Of a stretch of 64,000 nt of DNA, positions 47,601 through 49,555 are shown one piece after another. Made by a program: the position numbers and the translations under genes. Origin of the DNA: Toxorhynchites rutilus septentrionalis (lineage: Eukaryota; Arthropoda; Insecta; Diptera; Culicidae); contig NC_073746.1 of NCBI RefSeq assembly GCF_029784135.1, forward strand, positions 69,804,542 through 69,868,541. The letters run 5' to 3'. Each line of letters opens with the position of its first letter. Position 1 is the stretch's first letter. The notes under the pieces were generated by a model that did not search any database, was not told the origin of the DNA, and worked only from the letters and a program-made list of their open reading frames with translations.

Positions 47601-48939
47601 TCACCCTCTCTTTGACCGGTGCGTCCAAGTTCGGAACGATCTTGGAGGTCTTTCGCATGAGCATCGACGATCCATTGCCCATTGGTCCAAGGATTCCTGA
47701 CTGTATGAAAAATTCCTGCGCCGAAATGTCTAGCTTCGGTGCGATCGGACCTCGCGAAACAGTCTCTCCACCGATAACTTTAACACTCGGACTACTATCA
47801 CAAACACTATCACTCAGATGATCAGAGCTGTCAACGATTGCTCTGTTGATCGGGATTGGATCACTTCGCTTGCTTCGCTCTGACTGAATTACACTCCCGC
47901 AAGATGTGCCTTCGTAAGTTCTCGCTAGAAGCGCGTCCTGGCCGTTATTAATTGACGATTCATCACCATTTATGACGCAGGCATGCTCGGGTTCGAACTC
48001 ACTCGAGGGATCTCCGGTTGGATCCGGTTTCGCGGAGAACGATATTAACGAGTCTCCGCCACTGTCGTTATCGTCGGATTCTGATACTTGCAAATTTGGT
48101 ACACTTTCCTCTTCGGTAACTTCGTCCACGCTCGAGGAGGGAAAATGTGTTCGCGCGAAAGATCTTAAAATCAATTCAACACTATTGTCGGAAGGGGATA
48201 ATCCTGGATAACTCTTGGAACTCTTCTTCAAAATTGGTTTTCGGGGTATGTTAATCGAAGAGGATTTTTTATCCTGAAGCTGTCCGTTACGACTGAGTGC
48301 AAGTTTCTGCAGCACGAACTCCGGATGAAACGCGTAATCGGGATGGATGGTCGGACTCGACAGCCTCTTGGAATGTGTCGAATGGAGTAGCTCGAACTGA
48401 CCGGCTTGTGCGGATGTAATTAGCGCTCGCGTTGGCGAGTTACCGAAATTGTTCGCGTATTTATTTTCATCGGTGAAAACGGTGGTCGTATCGGGATGCG
48501 AGAAGGCGTGCAGAACCTTGATTCGGCGAAAATCCTTCTCCGAAGTCGAAATGGGCCTACTGTGAGCGTGACTGTGTCTGCCTTGTAGCGAACCACCACC
48601 GCTGCCCGTATGCACCCCCTCGGATGTGAGGGCGTGTGACCACACGGGATCACTATTACTACAGCTACACTTCACGTACAAACTGCCACAAGTGTTGGAC
48701 TTGCGGAACAACGCGCGCAATCCCGTGTTCGACGGCTGCTTTGACGGCTGTGCCTCAGAGTGAACTGATTTCTCATTTTGGGATTTTTCGTCTCGCACCT
48801 CGATTGTCGCCATCGCAGCCGTCGTCGCTTGTGTTAGTGCCGGGGTGGCTGCTGTTGTCGCTGCCGGTGGGCCTGTGGTAACTTCCGTTGGTCCACCATT
48901 ATCACTGATTTGTATATTCTCCTTCTTAATCATTTCCAT
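3148..48939 (-). CDS. Pkg21D: cGMP-dependent protein kinase, Pkg21D-type, complete 11-exon model
   Basis: Minus-strand exons, 5' to 3': 48939-47605, 24414-24175, 23569-23220, 23140-22860, 22796-22627, 22563-22461, 22387-22121, 22063-21612, 21554-21391, 3560-3375, 3310-3148. Every junction is GT/AG, phases match, and the total is 3711 nt (1236 aa plus stop). Domains: Ser-rich N-terminal exon (1-445); leucine zipper near 495-525; autoinhibitory KKQGVSGES near 613; cyclic-nucleotide site A with [14 protein letters not shown]; site B with FGEKAL and KRTANI; kinase with GVGGFG, ALK lysine, [26 protein letters not shown] tail ending SGWDADF. Resemblance to fly Pkg21D rather than foraging rests on blocks such as VDYWALG, KGIDM and [14 protein letters not shown]; this is from memory of the family. 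Introns 1 (23 kb) and 9 (17.8 kb) are filled with transposons. Joining exon 1 to exon 2 is inference; the rest is firm. Confidence 0.88.
3593..3870 (+). mobile_element. tRNA-derived SINE copy 1 (intron 9 of the kinase)
   Basis: The head carries pol III A-box (GTGGCCGAGTGGTTAGC) and B-box (GGTTCGATTCC) sequences resembling tRNA-Ser. The body continues to a short GAA/AAG tail. Perfect 11-bp target-site duplication ATGGAAAATCT at 3582-3592 and 3871-3881. Two further copies are at 7086-7358 and 51659-51926. It may correspond to a Feilai-like SINE, but the name is not verified. Confidence 0.93.
3944..4192. mobile_element. 249-bp TA-flanked TIR element filled with a ~31-bp minisatellite
   Basis: The terminal inverted repeats are about 22 bp with one mismatch (left starts CACCCAGG, right ends CCAGGGTG) and are flanked by TA on both sides (3942-3943, 4193-4194). 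The interior is about six degenerate copies of a unit containing CCGCGTTAATTGGAAAAT and CCGCGTAAAAA. TA duplication suggests Tc1/mariner-type mobilisation; no coding capacity. Confidence 0.75.
4195..4744. other. Intronic stretch, nothing recognised
   Basis: AT-rich intronic sequence with an A-run near 4610-4619. I see no gene, terminal repeat or duplicated block here. Confidence 0.4.
4745..6103. repeat. Repeat region bounded by TGTCCACG...CCACGTGG boxes (DNA-transposon remnant?)
   Basis: Boxes TGTCCACGCTTGTCCACGG occur at about 4747-4765 and again at about 6026-6044. Palindromic GTCCACGTGGAC lies near 5992-6003, and a terminal TGTCCACGTGG...GTGGACAGCCCC block at about 6078-6103. G-rich GGGAGGGGG runs follow each box. 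The ~1.2 kb between has no transposase I can recognise. It looks like a non-autonomous element or an assembly of ends of one family. Confidence 0.45.
6104..6150 (+). repeat. 47-bp direct repeat, copy 1 (copy 2 at 6861-6907)
   Basis: TTAGGCGTATTTACATAAAAG and what follows, through the GGTGTTT(C/T)ATGGAA(A/T)ATCAC block, recur 757 bases downstream with two or three mismatches. The pair brackets a ~710-bp segment containing the CCCAAGGCCA repeats, so either the segment was duplicated into place or it is an insertion with its flank copied. Confidence 0.6.
6465..6650 (+). repeat. Degenerate interspersed repeats GAGTCGGGTTCAGCCCAAGG
   Basis: Four diverged copies of GAGYCGGGTNNAGCCCAAGKCC start near 6472, 6527, 6570 and 6612, spaced 40-55 bp. 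The last runs into an A-rich tail, which suggests a retroposed 3' end or low-complexity array. No gene recognised around it. Confidence 0.5.
7086..7358 (-). mobile_element. tRNA-derived SINE copy 2
   Basis: Same family as 3593-3870 in reverse orientation. A and B boxes lie near 7300-7350 on the minus strand and the CTT tail is on the left. Perfect 13-bp target-site duplication CGTGCAGAATGAT at 7073-7085 and 7359-7371. Confidence 0.93.
7372..7960. other. Intronic stretch with a 36-bp tandem duplication
   Basis: No gene. The only structure seen is a near-perfect two-copy tandem repeat, period 36, at 7580-7651, beginning AGCTTTGAATTTAGG. Confidence 0.6.
7965..8601 (-). repeat. Helitron-like/unclassified repeat A, copy 1, interrupted by BEL
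   Basis: Starts with a degenerate double-hairpin module and the palindrome GACGTAGGACTACGTC (8017-8032), and ends at the BEL insertion. It resumes at 15491-15600. The same sequence in the opposite orientation occupies about 35000-35856, where its far end is GGGTCAGCTAG (Helitron-like CTAG terminus after a small hairpin). It includes a (CA)n stretch at 8474-8492 and a TATA/initiator pair near 8256-8291. No protein recognised. Confidence 0.55.
8256..8291 (+). promoter_or_regulatory. TATA box plus initiator-like pair inside repeat A
   Basis: TATATAAG at 8256-8263 is followed 32 bases later by TCAGTT (8286-8291), the canonical insect TATA-Inr spacing. The 35000-35856 copy keeps a TATATAAACGAGC equivalent. 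It may be a captured host promoter or the element's own; no downstream coding region is recognised. Confidence 0.35.
8602..9038 (+). repeat. BEL 5' LTR
   Basis: 437 bp. TATA-like TATAAATA at 8687-8694 and AATAAA at 8753-8758 give a plausible U3-R-U5 layout. Confidence 0.95.
9044..9060 (+). promoter_or_regulatory. BEL primer-binding site, tRNA-Tyr-like
   Basis: TGGTCCTTCGAACCGGA is complementary, with about one mismatch, to the 3' end of animal tRNA-Tyr (…CGAAGGA-CCA), five bases after the LTR. The match is from memory of the tRNA sequence. Confidence 0.6.
9604..13737 (+). CDS. BEL gag-pol: gag, protease, RT, RNase H (frame ends early)
   Basis: 1377-residue frame. The N-terminal gag has coiled-coil character and the [12 protein letters not shown] block. 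CCHC zinc knuckles lie at about residues 325-395 (clearest [14 protein letters not shown]). The aspartic protease is near residue 498 with D-S-C-S instead of the usual D-S/T-G. RT has [10 protein letters not shown] and the catalytic YIDD near residue 913. RNase H-like region has [13 protein letters not shown] and FFWSDS. The frame stops at 13735-13737, just before the integrase zinc region, where BEL elements normally continue in one frame. A one-base loss around the T-run at 13700 would explain this. Confidence 0.93.
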   Translation: MTQLRENLKSLSVTKNLILAIERFVEEYDEETDRDQLESRLLRLDQLYERYLSTSISVEISLDDKTETDYNEEREEMDEKYYRLRTFLLSHRVDQRAAAPDESTHTTSTMVRLPKIDLPTFDGNINNWIPFRDAYDSLIHDNKNLKPIDKFHYLFAALKDPVKKLLDTISISDDNYKIAWELLISRFDNKRLLISNHIASLFTIEAIRKETSNAILKLVDQFERHVKILTTLGEPTESWSSLLVHMICGRLDKNTLREWERLTSKEKGKIPTYPEIINFLQEQARILLSLNNGMTNSNSKENARFSLAHTASVSYSTPPTTIMTTNCMVCNNVHRIYDCDNFRRMTLGQKQDIVRKNNLCWNCLGSSHMSRDCSSKCCRKCNGRHHTLLHSPPSNDQYPQTTMNTTSTRHQTTTKSNGNETTTRSPTLTFTKLSSPIQNNLHGTSSMHPKFTAPPHVTTNALTAAQSIENTCSTVLLSTAIVKVYGPSGKAAFVRTLLDSCSEANFITENIVQLLGLKRNRKSSTIVGMGGSTVKSVHCTEATFSSVDSTYSHTLTFSILPKITNDLPVRPIDISQLNIPSDLVLADPCFASPQKVDMVIGAQLFFHLLCDGRISISDPTTGTQPVLQRTVFGWIVSGAVADQVSSTEPCDIALLCVTESLDNQLAKFWETESCNEFRNLSKEELACEKLFSETTTRDESGRFIVRLPKKETMISQLGDSSSTAIRRFCWMKRRLAKNPTLQEQYSGFMQGYMELGHMIPINNTENILCSPMFYLPHHAVIKPTSTTTKCRVVFDGSSKSSTGISLNDCLMVGPTIQDSLVAIITRIRLHEIALVADITKMYRQIWIHPDDRPLQRIYWQNESDPDIRQFELTTVTYGTASAPYLATRCLKQLSVLHSKECNDPAAKLGKDFYIDDLHSGADTVEKALEIYTQLQKICSSAGFELRKWASNSSEILSHIPHDLKEERSILEIDDTLNDSISTLGLLWHPVSDTFRFKVPESTHDRPITKRIVVSEMARLFDPLGILGPIVVKAKIFVQKLWKANLSWDETLPENFISTWETYRHDLENLNKFSVTRLVKAPGSRNNIQLHGFCDASEYAYGACIFVRSIGAGGRVTVRLLIAKSRVAPVKSLTIPRLELCSALLLSQLYSQTVHALNINPNAFFWSDSMITLHWLKNSPSKYQTFVSNRIAEVQRLTEGHPWNHVPGLDNPADIISRGISSSDLFRTTLWWKGPPWLTSEADEWPSMSIPCHPVSTDILEEKSIKKTAAIAHQLLVDQTLFQRYSSLTKLVRIAAWCRRFVQQCKSKNQRKPLNSTRYITAEEFHQALMGLVQVVQRENFSSEISSICAGRSADLKRSSLRRLNPFFKMVYSASVAG
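13734..15023 (+). CDS. BEL pol continuation: integrase and C-terminal domain
   Basis: 429-residue frame that continues the preceding one. It has an HHCC zinc-binding region (HKQLLHAG...CIQCF) and the integrase DDE core: D in [11 protein letters not shown] in IFCDNATNF and E in [10 protein letters not shown]. The C-terminal DUF5641-like region (ALTPGHFL-type block, [12 protein letters not shown]) follows. No credible ATG of its own, so it depends on the upstream frame. The element is otherwise young. Confidence 0.92.
   Translation: MSHSLHTFEKKHPVVLPADHLFTALLIASAHKQLLHAGPRLMMAHIRERFWPLNLRNLARKVVRTCIQCFRTKPELQQQLMGQLPSVRVTQSRAFLNTGVDFCGPINLKIPGRSSRAAPMVKSYIALFVCMTTKAIHIEMVSDLTTEGFIAALKRFVARRGRPRTIFCDNATNFTGAEKELKTLLRQFNDQQHQHTVSSLCAEIGIQFNFIPARAPTFGGLWEAAVKSLKHHLRRVVGLEALTAEAMQTVLTQIESCLNSRPLTALSEDPNDLAVLTPGHFLVGSALQSIPEPDLAEVPVNRLSLWQAIQRKLQLFWKLWSTDYLQQLQQRTKHFIRQPNVLAGQLVLLKDDNLPPLKWIVGRIISTHPGADGIVRVVKVKTSSGAIFDRPVVKICVLPCNESAAVNPPATNQGASGLQFSTCSSSEDY
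15054..15490 (+). repeat. BEL 3' LTR
   Basis: Same 437 bp as 8602-9038 apart from one substitution; the stop of pol is 30 bases upstream. Confidence 0.95.
15614..15712 (+). repeat. Repeat A fragment preserving the BEL empty site
   Basis: Homologous to 8527-8601 plus 15491-15520, but uninterrupted: TTTTCTATCCATGTAAC with a single CTATC. It confirms the BEL insertion point and its duplication. Confidence 0.85.
15780..15992 (-). repeat. Repeat B (…GATATAACCCACTTCCTG), copy 1
   Basis: The inverse of about 33415-33600; a shorter copy is at about 33690-33760. Shared blocks include CAACGTAACGCTCTCGTTTT, CATTCATTCAGAATGAATTC and ATAACCCACTTCCTG. Non-coding. Confidence 0.7.
16330..16690. repeat. ~150-bp repeat units with C/G-runs and a primer-like end motif
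   Basis: Two units containing ATTTGTATGGCAG and CTCGAGTAATGCAGAAATTT, followed by CGGTTCAGTAGTTTCC and an AGACAGAAAGACA run. The same units occur at 17540-18000 (reverse), 20050-20530 and 27725-27990. Confidence 0.7.
17399..17476. repeat. (TA)n microsatellite, ~78 bp
   Basis: Almost uninterrupted AT dinucleotide run; frames reading through it are artefacts. Confidence 0.95.
17540..18000. repeat. Three tandem ~150-bp units
   Basis: Each unit has CTCCCCCCTCTCTAAGGGG, a CAAATGAAACACAAATTT block, ACTCGAGAATTAATC and GTGGAGGTTTTAGGGTGCAA. Starts are near 17551, 17695 and 17848. Related units lie outside the element too. Confidence 0.8.
18180..18382 (+). pseudogene. Mariner-type transposase fragment
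   Basis: In two frames the fragment reads [10 protein letters not shown] and then [21 protein letters not shown], the second and third catalytic blocks of mariner transposases. It is frameshifted and lacks the N-terminal half and inverted repeats. Confidence 0.8.
18500..19010. repeat. Fold-back pair of repeat C
   Basis: 18515-18665 and 18850-19005 are inverted copies. The outer ends read ATAGTTTACATGGTCTCG and its complement CGAGACCATGTAAACTAT. Blocks ACATAACATATC and ATGATTTTTC are shared. Other copies are near 39740-39990 and 54040-54530. Confidence 0.75.
19502..20045 (-). repeat. Helitron-like repeat D, copy 1
   Basis: Begins CTAGCTGACTCGGCAAAC, which in reverse orientation is a hairpin then CTAG, the Helitron 3' signature. 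About 380 bp are shared with 24659-25040 (blocks AAGTTCATGGGTCCA, ATGTTTCTCCGTTACATGG). Non-coding. Confidence 0.55.
20046..20543. repeat. ~150-bp repeat units ending in CAGACAGACAGA
   Basis: Two to three units homologous to 16330-16690, then GATCGGTTCAGTAGTTTCC and a tetranucleotide run leading into the (TA)n tract. Confidence 0.75.
20545..20611. repeat. (TA)n microsatellite, ~67 bp
   Basis: Pure AT dinucleotide run. Confidence 0.95.
20690..20935 (+). pseudogene. Mariner-type transposase relic
   Basis: The successive short frames [24 protein letters not shown] and [15 protein letters not shown] are in the order found in mariner transposases. They are broken by stops and frameshifts; the C-terminus is missing. 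Confidence 0.75.
20936..21260. other. Intronic stretch, nothing recognised
   Basis: No gene or duplicated block seen between the mariner relic and a degraded SINE. Confidence 0.4.
21262..21345 (+). repeat. Degraded SINE fragment (tRNA-like head)
   Basis: In reverse it shows CGGAAATCGATCC and CACTCGGTCACG, diverged forms of the B and A boxes of the SINE family above. No tail or target duplication visible. Confidence 0.5.
21391..24414 (-). CDS. Pkg21D: Kinase exons 2-9: leucine zipper, autoinhibitory region, cNMP sites A and B, most of kinase domain
   Basis: Eight exons within 3 kb with introns of 57-73 bp, except 605 bp between exons 2 and 3. Exon 2 (24175-24414) encodes the coiled coil with leucine/isoleucine heptads ([11 protein letters not shown]...ISKLK) used for dimerisation in PKGs. 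Exon 3 (23220-23569) is Gly/Ser/Asn-rich and ends with the autoinhibitory segment and KIPKYDKDY. Exons 4-5 hold cGMP site A, exons 6-7 site B. Exons 8-9 hold the P-loop, catalytic loop, DFG, activation segment ([15 protein letters not shown]) and up to ELLTG. The small exon 22461-22563 begins at the acceptor 22564-22565, which alone restores the site-B entry in frame ([13 protein letters not shown]). Confidence 0.95.
24415..24655. other. Start of the 23-kb kinase intron 1, no feature
   Basis: Unique-looking AT-rich sequence just upstream of the leucine-zipper exon; acceptor tract TTTTGTTATGTAAACGTTACAG on the minus strand. Confidence 0.4.
24659..25040 (-). repeat. Helitron-like repeat D, copy 2
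   Basis: Same as 19502-19900: CTAGCTGACCCGGCAAAC start, then the same order of blocks. It ends at the palindrome at 25041. Confidence 0.6.
25041..25920 (+). repeat. Repeat E, copy 1
   Basis: Opens with TGACGTAGAACTACGTC and then AGGGTGCCAAATCAGAG. Inverted copies are at about 36340-37068 and 60190-60513. Shared blocks include GATCTCGCTGAGGCAAACT, TTCGTGAGGACACC and CTCCACAAAGGATGACAGCT. No protein frame is shared between copies. Confidence 0.7.
25932..27429. mobile_element. hAT-like non-autonomous element, 1498 bp
   Basis: The 8-bp target-site duplication GTTACGGG is at 25924-25931 and 27430-27437. The terminal inverted repeats begin CAGGGTTGCCAAT on the left and CAGCGTTGCCAAT on the reverse of the right end. 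Subterminal AAACTGGA motifs are repeated at both ends, as in hAT elements. The interior is AT-rich with no transposase. Confidence 0.85.
27637..27990. repeat. Double-hairpin module plus ~150-bp units
   Basis: 27640-27686 carries the inverse of GGTTGTGTC...GACACGACCGCATTGTTGACGTAG. It is followed by units with CTCGAGTAATGAAGAAATTTG and ATTTGTATGGCAAC as at 16330. Confidence 0.7.
28716..28972. mobile_element. 257-bp fold-back MITE
   Basis: Inverted ends of about 60 bp: left TGAGGGGCTTGGAATG, then GGGGTGTAAGTGA and TCGATTTCTCT; the right end is the inverse with a few mismatches. Most of the element could fold on itself. The 71-residue frame inside is an artefact. Confidence 0.75.
29930..31224 (-). 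mobile_element. Tc1/mariner DD37E (ITmD37E-type) element, 1295 bp
   Basis: Terminal inverted repeats of about 27 bp (AGGGCGAACACGAAATTATT…GCGACAC) flanked by TA at 29928-29929 and 31225-31226. Length and transposase match mosquito ITmD37E elements. It contains one frameshifted transposase on the minus strand. Confidence 0.92.
30060..31073 (-). pseudogene. DD37E transposase, two frameshifts
   Basis: Starts at ATG 31071-31073. The N-terminal helix-turn-helix region contains [20 protein letters not shown]. The first frame ends near 30639; the second carries the first catalytic Asp block ([10 protein letters not shown]) and [12 protein letters not shown]. It breaks again near 30250, just before the Glu block, and the rest runs to about 30060. 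Spacing from the second Asp to the Glu is 37 residues. One-base losses near 30655 and 30250 would account for both breaks. Not functional as it stands. Confidence 0.88.
31640..33410. other. Intronic stretch with diverged repeat fragments
   Basis: 31945-32060 (TCGTTTGTGTTTGACGTTTG, GCGTCCGAAATATGATTCAG) recurs at 57363-57450 plus 57730-57770. 32280-32400 recurs at about 60525-60610. The rest, including 32500-33340, shows no gene I can support. Confidence 0.5.
33415..33790 (+). repeat. Repeat B, copies 2 and 3
   Basis: Inverse of 15780-15992: AGGAAGTGGGTTATATC, then CGCAAGG and GACGTAGGACTATCGTTG. A second start occurs at 33690. Confidence 0.65.
33972..34024 (+). repeat. Non-LTR retrotransposon 3' tail
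   Basis: GATGAACCAGCCTAAGGCTG, AATAAAGAC and an A-tract; the same tail is at 59283-59331 in a different context. This is typical of a LINE 3' end with a truncated body. Confidence 0.55.
34170..34650. repeat. ~110-bp minisatellite array, about five units
   Basis: Repeated blocks GTCTGTGTTAGGGAA, CGGAACAAAAATAC, CCCCGACTTGCATGAAT and GCAATGCCGATTTC. Two units of the same family with the same right flank lie at 52690-52910. Confidence 0.85.
34890..35856 (+). repeat. Helitron-like repeat A, copy 2
   Basis: Inverse of 7965-8601 plus 15491-15600, uninterrupted by BEL, so it holds a second empty site (CTATCC once, near 35242). It carries a (GT)n stretch at 35391-35409. The right end is a hairpin then GGGTCAGCTAG followed by T, as in Helitron 3' ends. 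Confidence 0.6.
35857..36335. repeat. Repeat C fragment and unassigned sequence
   Basis: 35880-36010 shares GTCCGAGACCACGAGACC and ATCGGTTCAGTAG with the 54040-54530 repeat; the remainder is unassigned. Confidence 0.4.
36340..37068 (-). repeat. Repeat E, copy 2
   Basis: Inverse of 25041-25870, ending with TGATTTGGCACCC and GACGTAGTTCTACGTC (37053-37068). Shared with a third copy at 60190-60513. Confidence 0.7.
37114..38872. mobile_element. TIR element of ~1.76 kb (GGGCCTGATCACGAAC ends)
   Basis: The left end GGGCCTGATCACGAACATCA mirrors the right end ...GTTCGTGATCAGGCCC. The flanks join to a sequence seen uninterrupted at 40037-40080 (GAAAACCACTATATCGG), i.e. an empty-site paralogue. The interior is AT-rich and non-coding, with a perfect-looking hairpin next to the left end. 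Confidence 0.8.
37137..37200. repeat. 28-bp-stem hairpin with 8-base loop
   Basis: Left arm 37137-37164 (CCACGTACGCTTTCACG…) and right arm 37173-37200 are reverse complements with one mismatch. It lies 23 bases inside the left terminal repeat. Confidence 0.95.
39455..40100. repeat. Copies of repeats F and C, and empty site of the TIR element
   Basis: 39470-39660 (TTTTTCGATTTTCAAAAAAC, TATTTTGCATAGGGTGTTT) is repeat F, also at 51100-51470 and 53180-53450. 39740-39960 relates to repeat C. 40037-40080 is the empty site of the 37114-38872 element. Confidence 0.6.
40256..40491 (+). repeat. Gypsy 5' LTR
   Basis: 236 bp, identical to the 3' copy by eye; AATAAA at 40410-40415. Confidence 0.95.
40491..40508 (+). 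promoter_or_regulatory. Gypsy primer-binding site
   Basis: TGGCGCCCGAAGTCGGGA overlaps the last LTR base. TGGCGCCCGAA is complementary to the 3' acceptor end of tRNA-Lys(UUU)-type tRNAs; the rest fits less well. Confidence 0.6.
41010..42279 (+). pseudogene. Gypsy gag, one frameshift near 41183
   Basis: ATG at 41010 opens the frame ([11 protein letters not shown]), which reaches the [11 protein letters not shown] block and then hits a stop at 41234. The capsid-like homology continues from about 41185 in the next frame ([12 protein letters not shown]…) to the stop at 42277-42279. An extra base near 41183 would explain it. The C-terminal part is Pro/Gln/Asn-rich, without an obvious zinc knuckle, as in many errantiviruses. 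Confidence 0.85.
42240..42246 (+). promoter_or_regulatory. -1 ribosomal frameshift slippery heptamer T-TTT-TTA
   Basis: In the gag frame the codons read aaT TTT TTA, the X-XXY-YYZ consensus. The pol frame is exactly -1 and is open from 42240 (a stop lies just upstream at 42237-42239), and gag ends 33 bases downstream. Confidence 0.8.
42258..45512 (+). CDS. Gypsy pol: protease, RT, RNase H, integrase
   Basis: 1084-residue uninterrupted frame, expressed by -1 frameshift from gag. Protease active site is D-C-G-A at 42351. RT has [28 protein letters not shown] and catalytic YIDD (near residue 365). RNase H has [15 protein letters not shown] and the tether IYTDHQPL. Integrase has HHCC (HNRAHRG...CDECN) and DDE: D in HIDIFQ, D in VMDNERAF and E in VERFH. 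The intact frame suggests recent activity. Confidence 0.96.
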   Translation: MGHEMVLGEPDVKTLPYVEIPTSKGVIKMLIDCGANVNVISKKWANSSGMPINIMREHNIKGVIGTQKIKECVKLKIFHPLLHRSFNFLVFDFHPFFDGIIGTEILFGNRFNLISAKKTLKVKCDSGDLRTIPLKFYSPTPTRRQAINKTETTNILGKIRISHLNENERNSLIPIINNIKEVFHNPDNKLTCTTNVECEIRTVDDIPIYQKAYPYPIAYKSEVEKQISKLLNDGIIRPSRSAWNSPVWIVPKKLDASGERKFRLVIDYRKLNDKTISDKYPMPEISNTIDQLGGNKYFTTLDLASGFHQIKMKGEDIEKTAFSVNYGKYEFVRMPFGLKNAPAIFQRSIDDVLRHHIGKRCFVYIDDVIIMGKTLKEHLENLEIILKTLHDAHLKVQLDKSEFLHESVEFLGYIITNGGIKPNEKKIEAIKKYPEPRNLKQLRGFLGMMGYYRRFIKDFAKIAKPLTKLLRGEGDQRSAKSINFNTDERRCFESMKRILTGNDILTNPDFSEPFCLTTDASNFAIGAVLSQGNPGKDRPIHFASRTLNKTEESYSAIEKELLAIVWALKVFRGYLYGQKVKIYTDHQPLTYNLSPKTSNRKLMNWKNFIEEHDYEIMYKPGKSNVVADALSRVQINSLTPTQHSAEDDDSNYIISTEAPLNSFRSQLIIEISTTNSETIVTNPFPGYRRILIRRTKLNEEILTTILKEFCDPTKTNGLYTSEEILGQIQEVFKKYFSRPGLLKIRFTQIILRDVTDADEQTRIIQETHNRAHRGIQENKFQILREFYFPNIIQHLKKFIRVCDECNTSKYDRHPLIIPIQETPIPNHPYQILHIDIFQIESNYFLSSIDKFSKYGRMIPIRSRHAVHIEKAIWETVTSFIVPSSLVMDNERAFQSPDIKGKLLDLNIKVYLTPNSKSEVNGPVERFHSTILELYRIQKQITPHLPSHNIIHIAVEKYNNTIHSSTLKTPKEILFGNQRNPDRQINPDELEQIRQKTYDEIIVRLKEAQHKQLERANKNSKTAPALETGQMVYVKDKIIKPKHKKIFKKTFVQNSNEVTFRNEENAKLHKSNVKNINLFPGSQQS
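45497..46992 (+). pseudogene. Gypsy env (errantivirus envelope), one frameshift near 46620
   Basis: The frame is open from an acceptor-like TTATTTCCAG (ends 45495) through ATG 45689 to a stop at 46649-46651. It has a furin-type RRQKR site near 45760 followed by the [10 protein letters not shown] and [10 protein letters not shown] blocks typical of errantivirus envelopes, with several N-glycosylation sequons. Homology continues in another frame (46564-46992) through a stalk-like region and one membrane segment (near 46800-46875). Envelopes of this family come from a spliced subgenomic RNA. As it stands it cannot encode a membrane-anchored product. Confidence 0.85.
47018..47028 (+). promoter_or_regulatory. 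Gypsy polypurine tract
   Basis: AGGGGAGGAGC immediately before the 3' LTR. Confidence 0.8.
47029..47264 (+). repeat. Gypsy 3' LTR
   Basis: Same 236 bp as 40256-40491; no difference found by eye. Confidence 0.95.
47265..47604. other. Kinase intron 1 next to exon 1, no feature
   Basis: GC-richer unique sequence between the gypsy element and the exon-1 donor; no gene, but it may hold intronic regulatory DNA. Confidence 0.4.
47605..48939 (-). CDS. Pkg21D: First coding exon of the kinase: 445-residue low-complexity N-terminal extension
   Basis: Open frame starting at ATG 48937-48939 ([10 protein letters not shown]). The unspliced frame would end at a stop near 47545, but a strong donor (AGG then GTGAGT) sits at 47605/47604 in phase 0. 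That matches the phase-0 acceptor of the leucine-zipper exon at 24414. The protein is rich in Ser, Thr, Pro and Ala, with an alanine/threonine stretch near residues 20-45 and acidic stretches; no known domain recognised. A pyrimidine-rich tract and AG lie directly before the ATG (48941-48942), so a 5' UTR exon further upstream is likely. The alternative is a separate single-exon gene ending at 47545. Codon use is GC-richer than the surrounding repeats, as expected of host coding DNA. Confidence 0.65.
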
Positions 48940-49553
48940 TCTGAACAATAATCGGGGTAACGAAGTTACAGCTTAAGGTTGACTGACTATCATCACCATC
49001 GGGCGTGCACTTATGCAAAACAGCCACTTTTGTGCGTTCTGAGGTACACGGTGAGGGTGGGCTTTTGTGCTGCTGAGCTTCTTGAGCGACCTATATTCTC
49101 CCTTGTTTTGATGCCGATTGATGTGGGCCAGTGTCGCGTGGGGTGGGTGCCTGGAAAAACACAAGGAAACAAAACAAAAAGGGAGTGAGAATCAGAGAAC
49201 AATTTGTTTCTTTGGATTGGACATTTACTGATGCTTGATTTGTGTTGATAGTAGGGATGTCATGAATGATTCTAACTGTTGCTGAAATACTCAAACATGG
49301 AAATACAAAAACGAATTCATGGATCAAAAGCAAACGCTTCGATGGGTCACGCATCGAGTAATTTCACTACGCTGCTAAGTGTCCTGGTGCCCTACGATAT
49401 ACAAGTGTACCACGAGCGAGACTCGATGTTATAGGAGAAACGGTTAAATCATGTTTTTTTTTATTTAAGTAAAATAGTAATTGACGAATTTCATGTCATA
49501 GGAGTTGGCAGCACCATTCCAGATAACAGTGGAACGTTGTGGGTGTAAAGACA
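48940..49553. other. Region upstream of kinase exon 1; repeat fragment 49335-49440
   Basis: The minus-strand acceptor tract CCCCGATTATTGTTCAG abuts the ATG. 49335-49440 (CGCTTCGATGGGTCACGC, ACTCGATGTT) is homologous to about 37926-38090 inside the 37114 element. No other gene seen. Confidence 0.45.
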
Positions 49554-49555
49554 TA

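Noticed and set aside
47545..47604. C-terminal extension of the 467-codon frame to its stop
   Set aside because: A consensus donor in correct phase at 47604 makes read-through the less likely reading, though it is not excluded.
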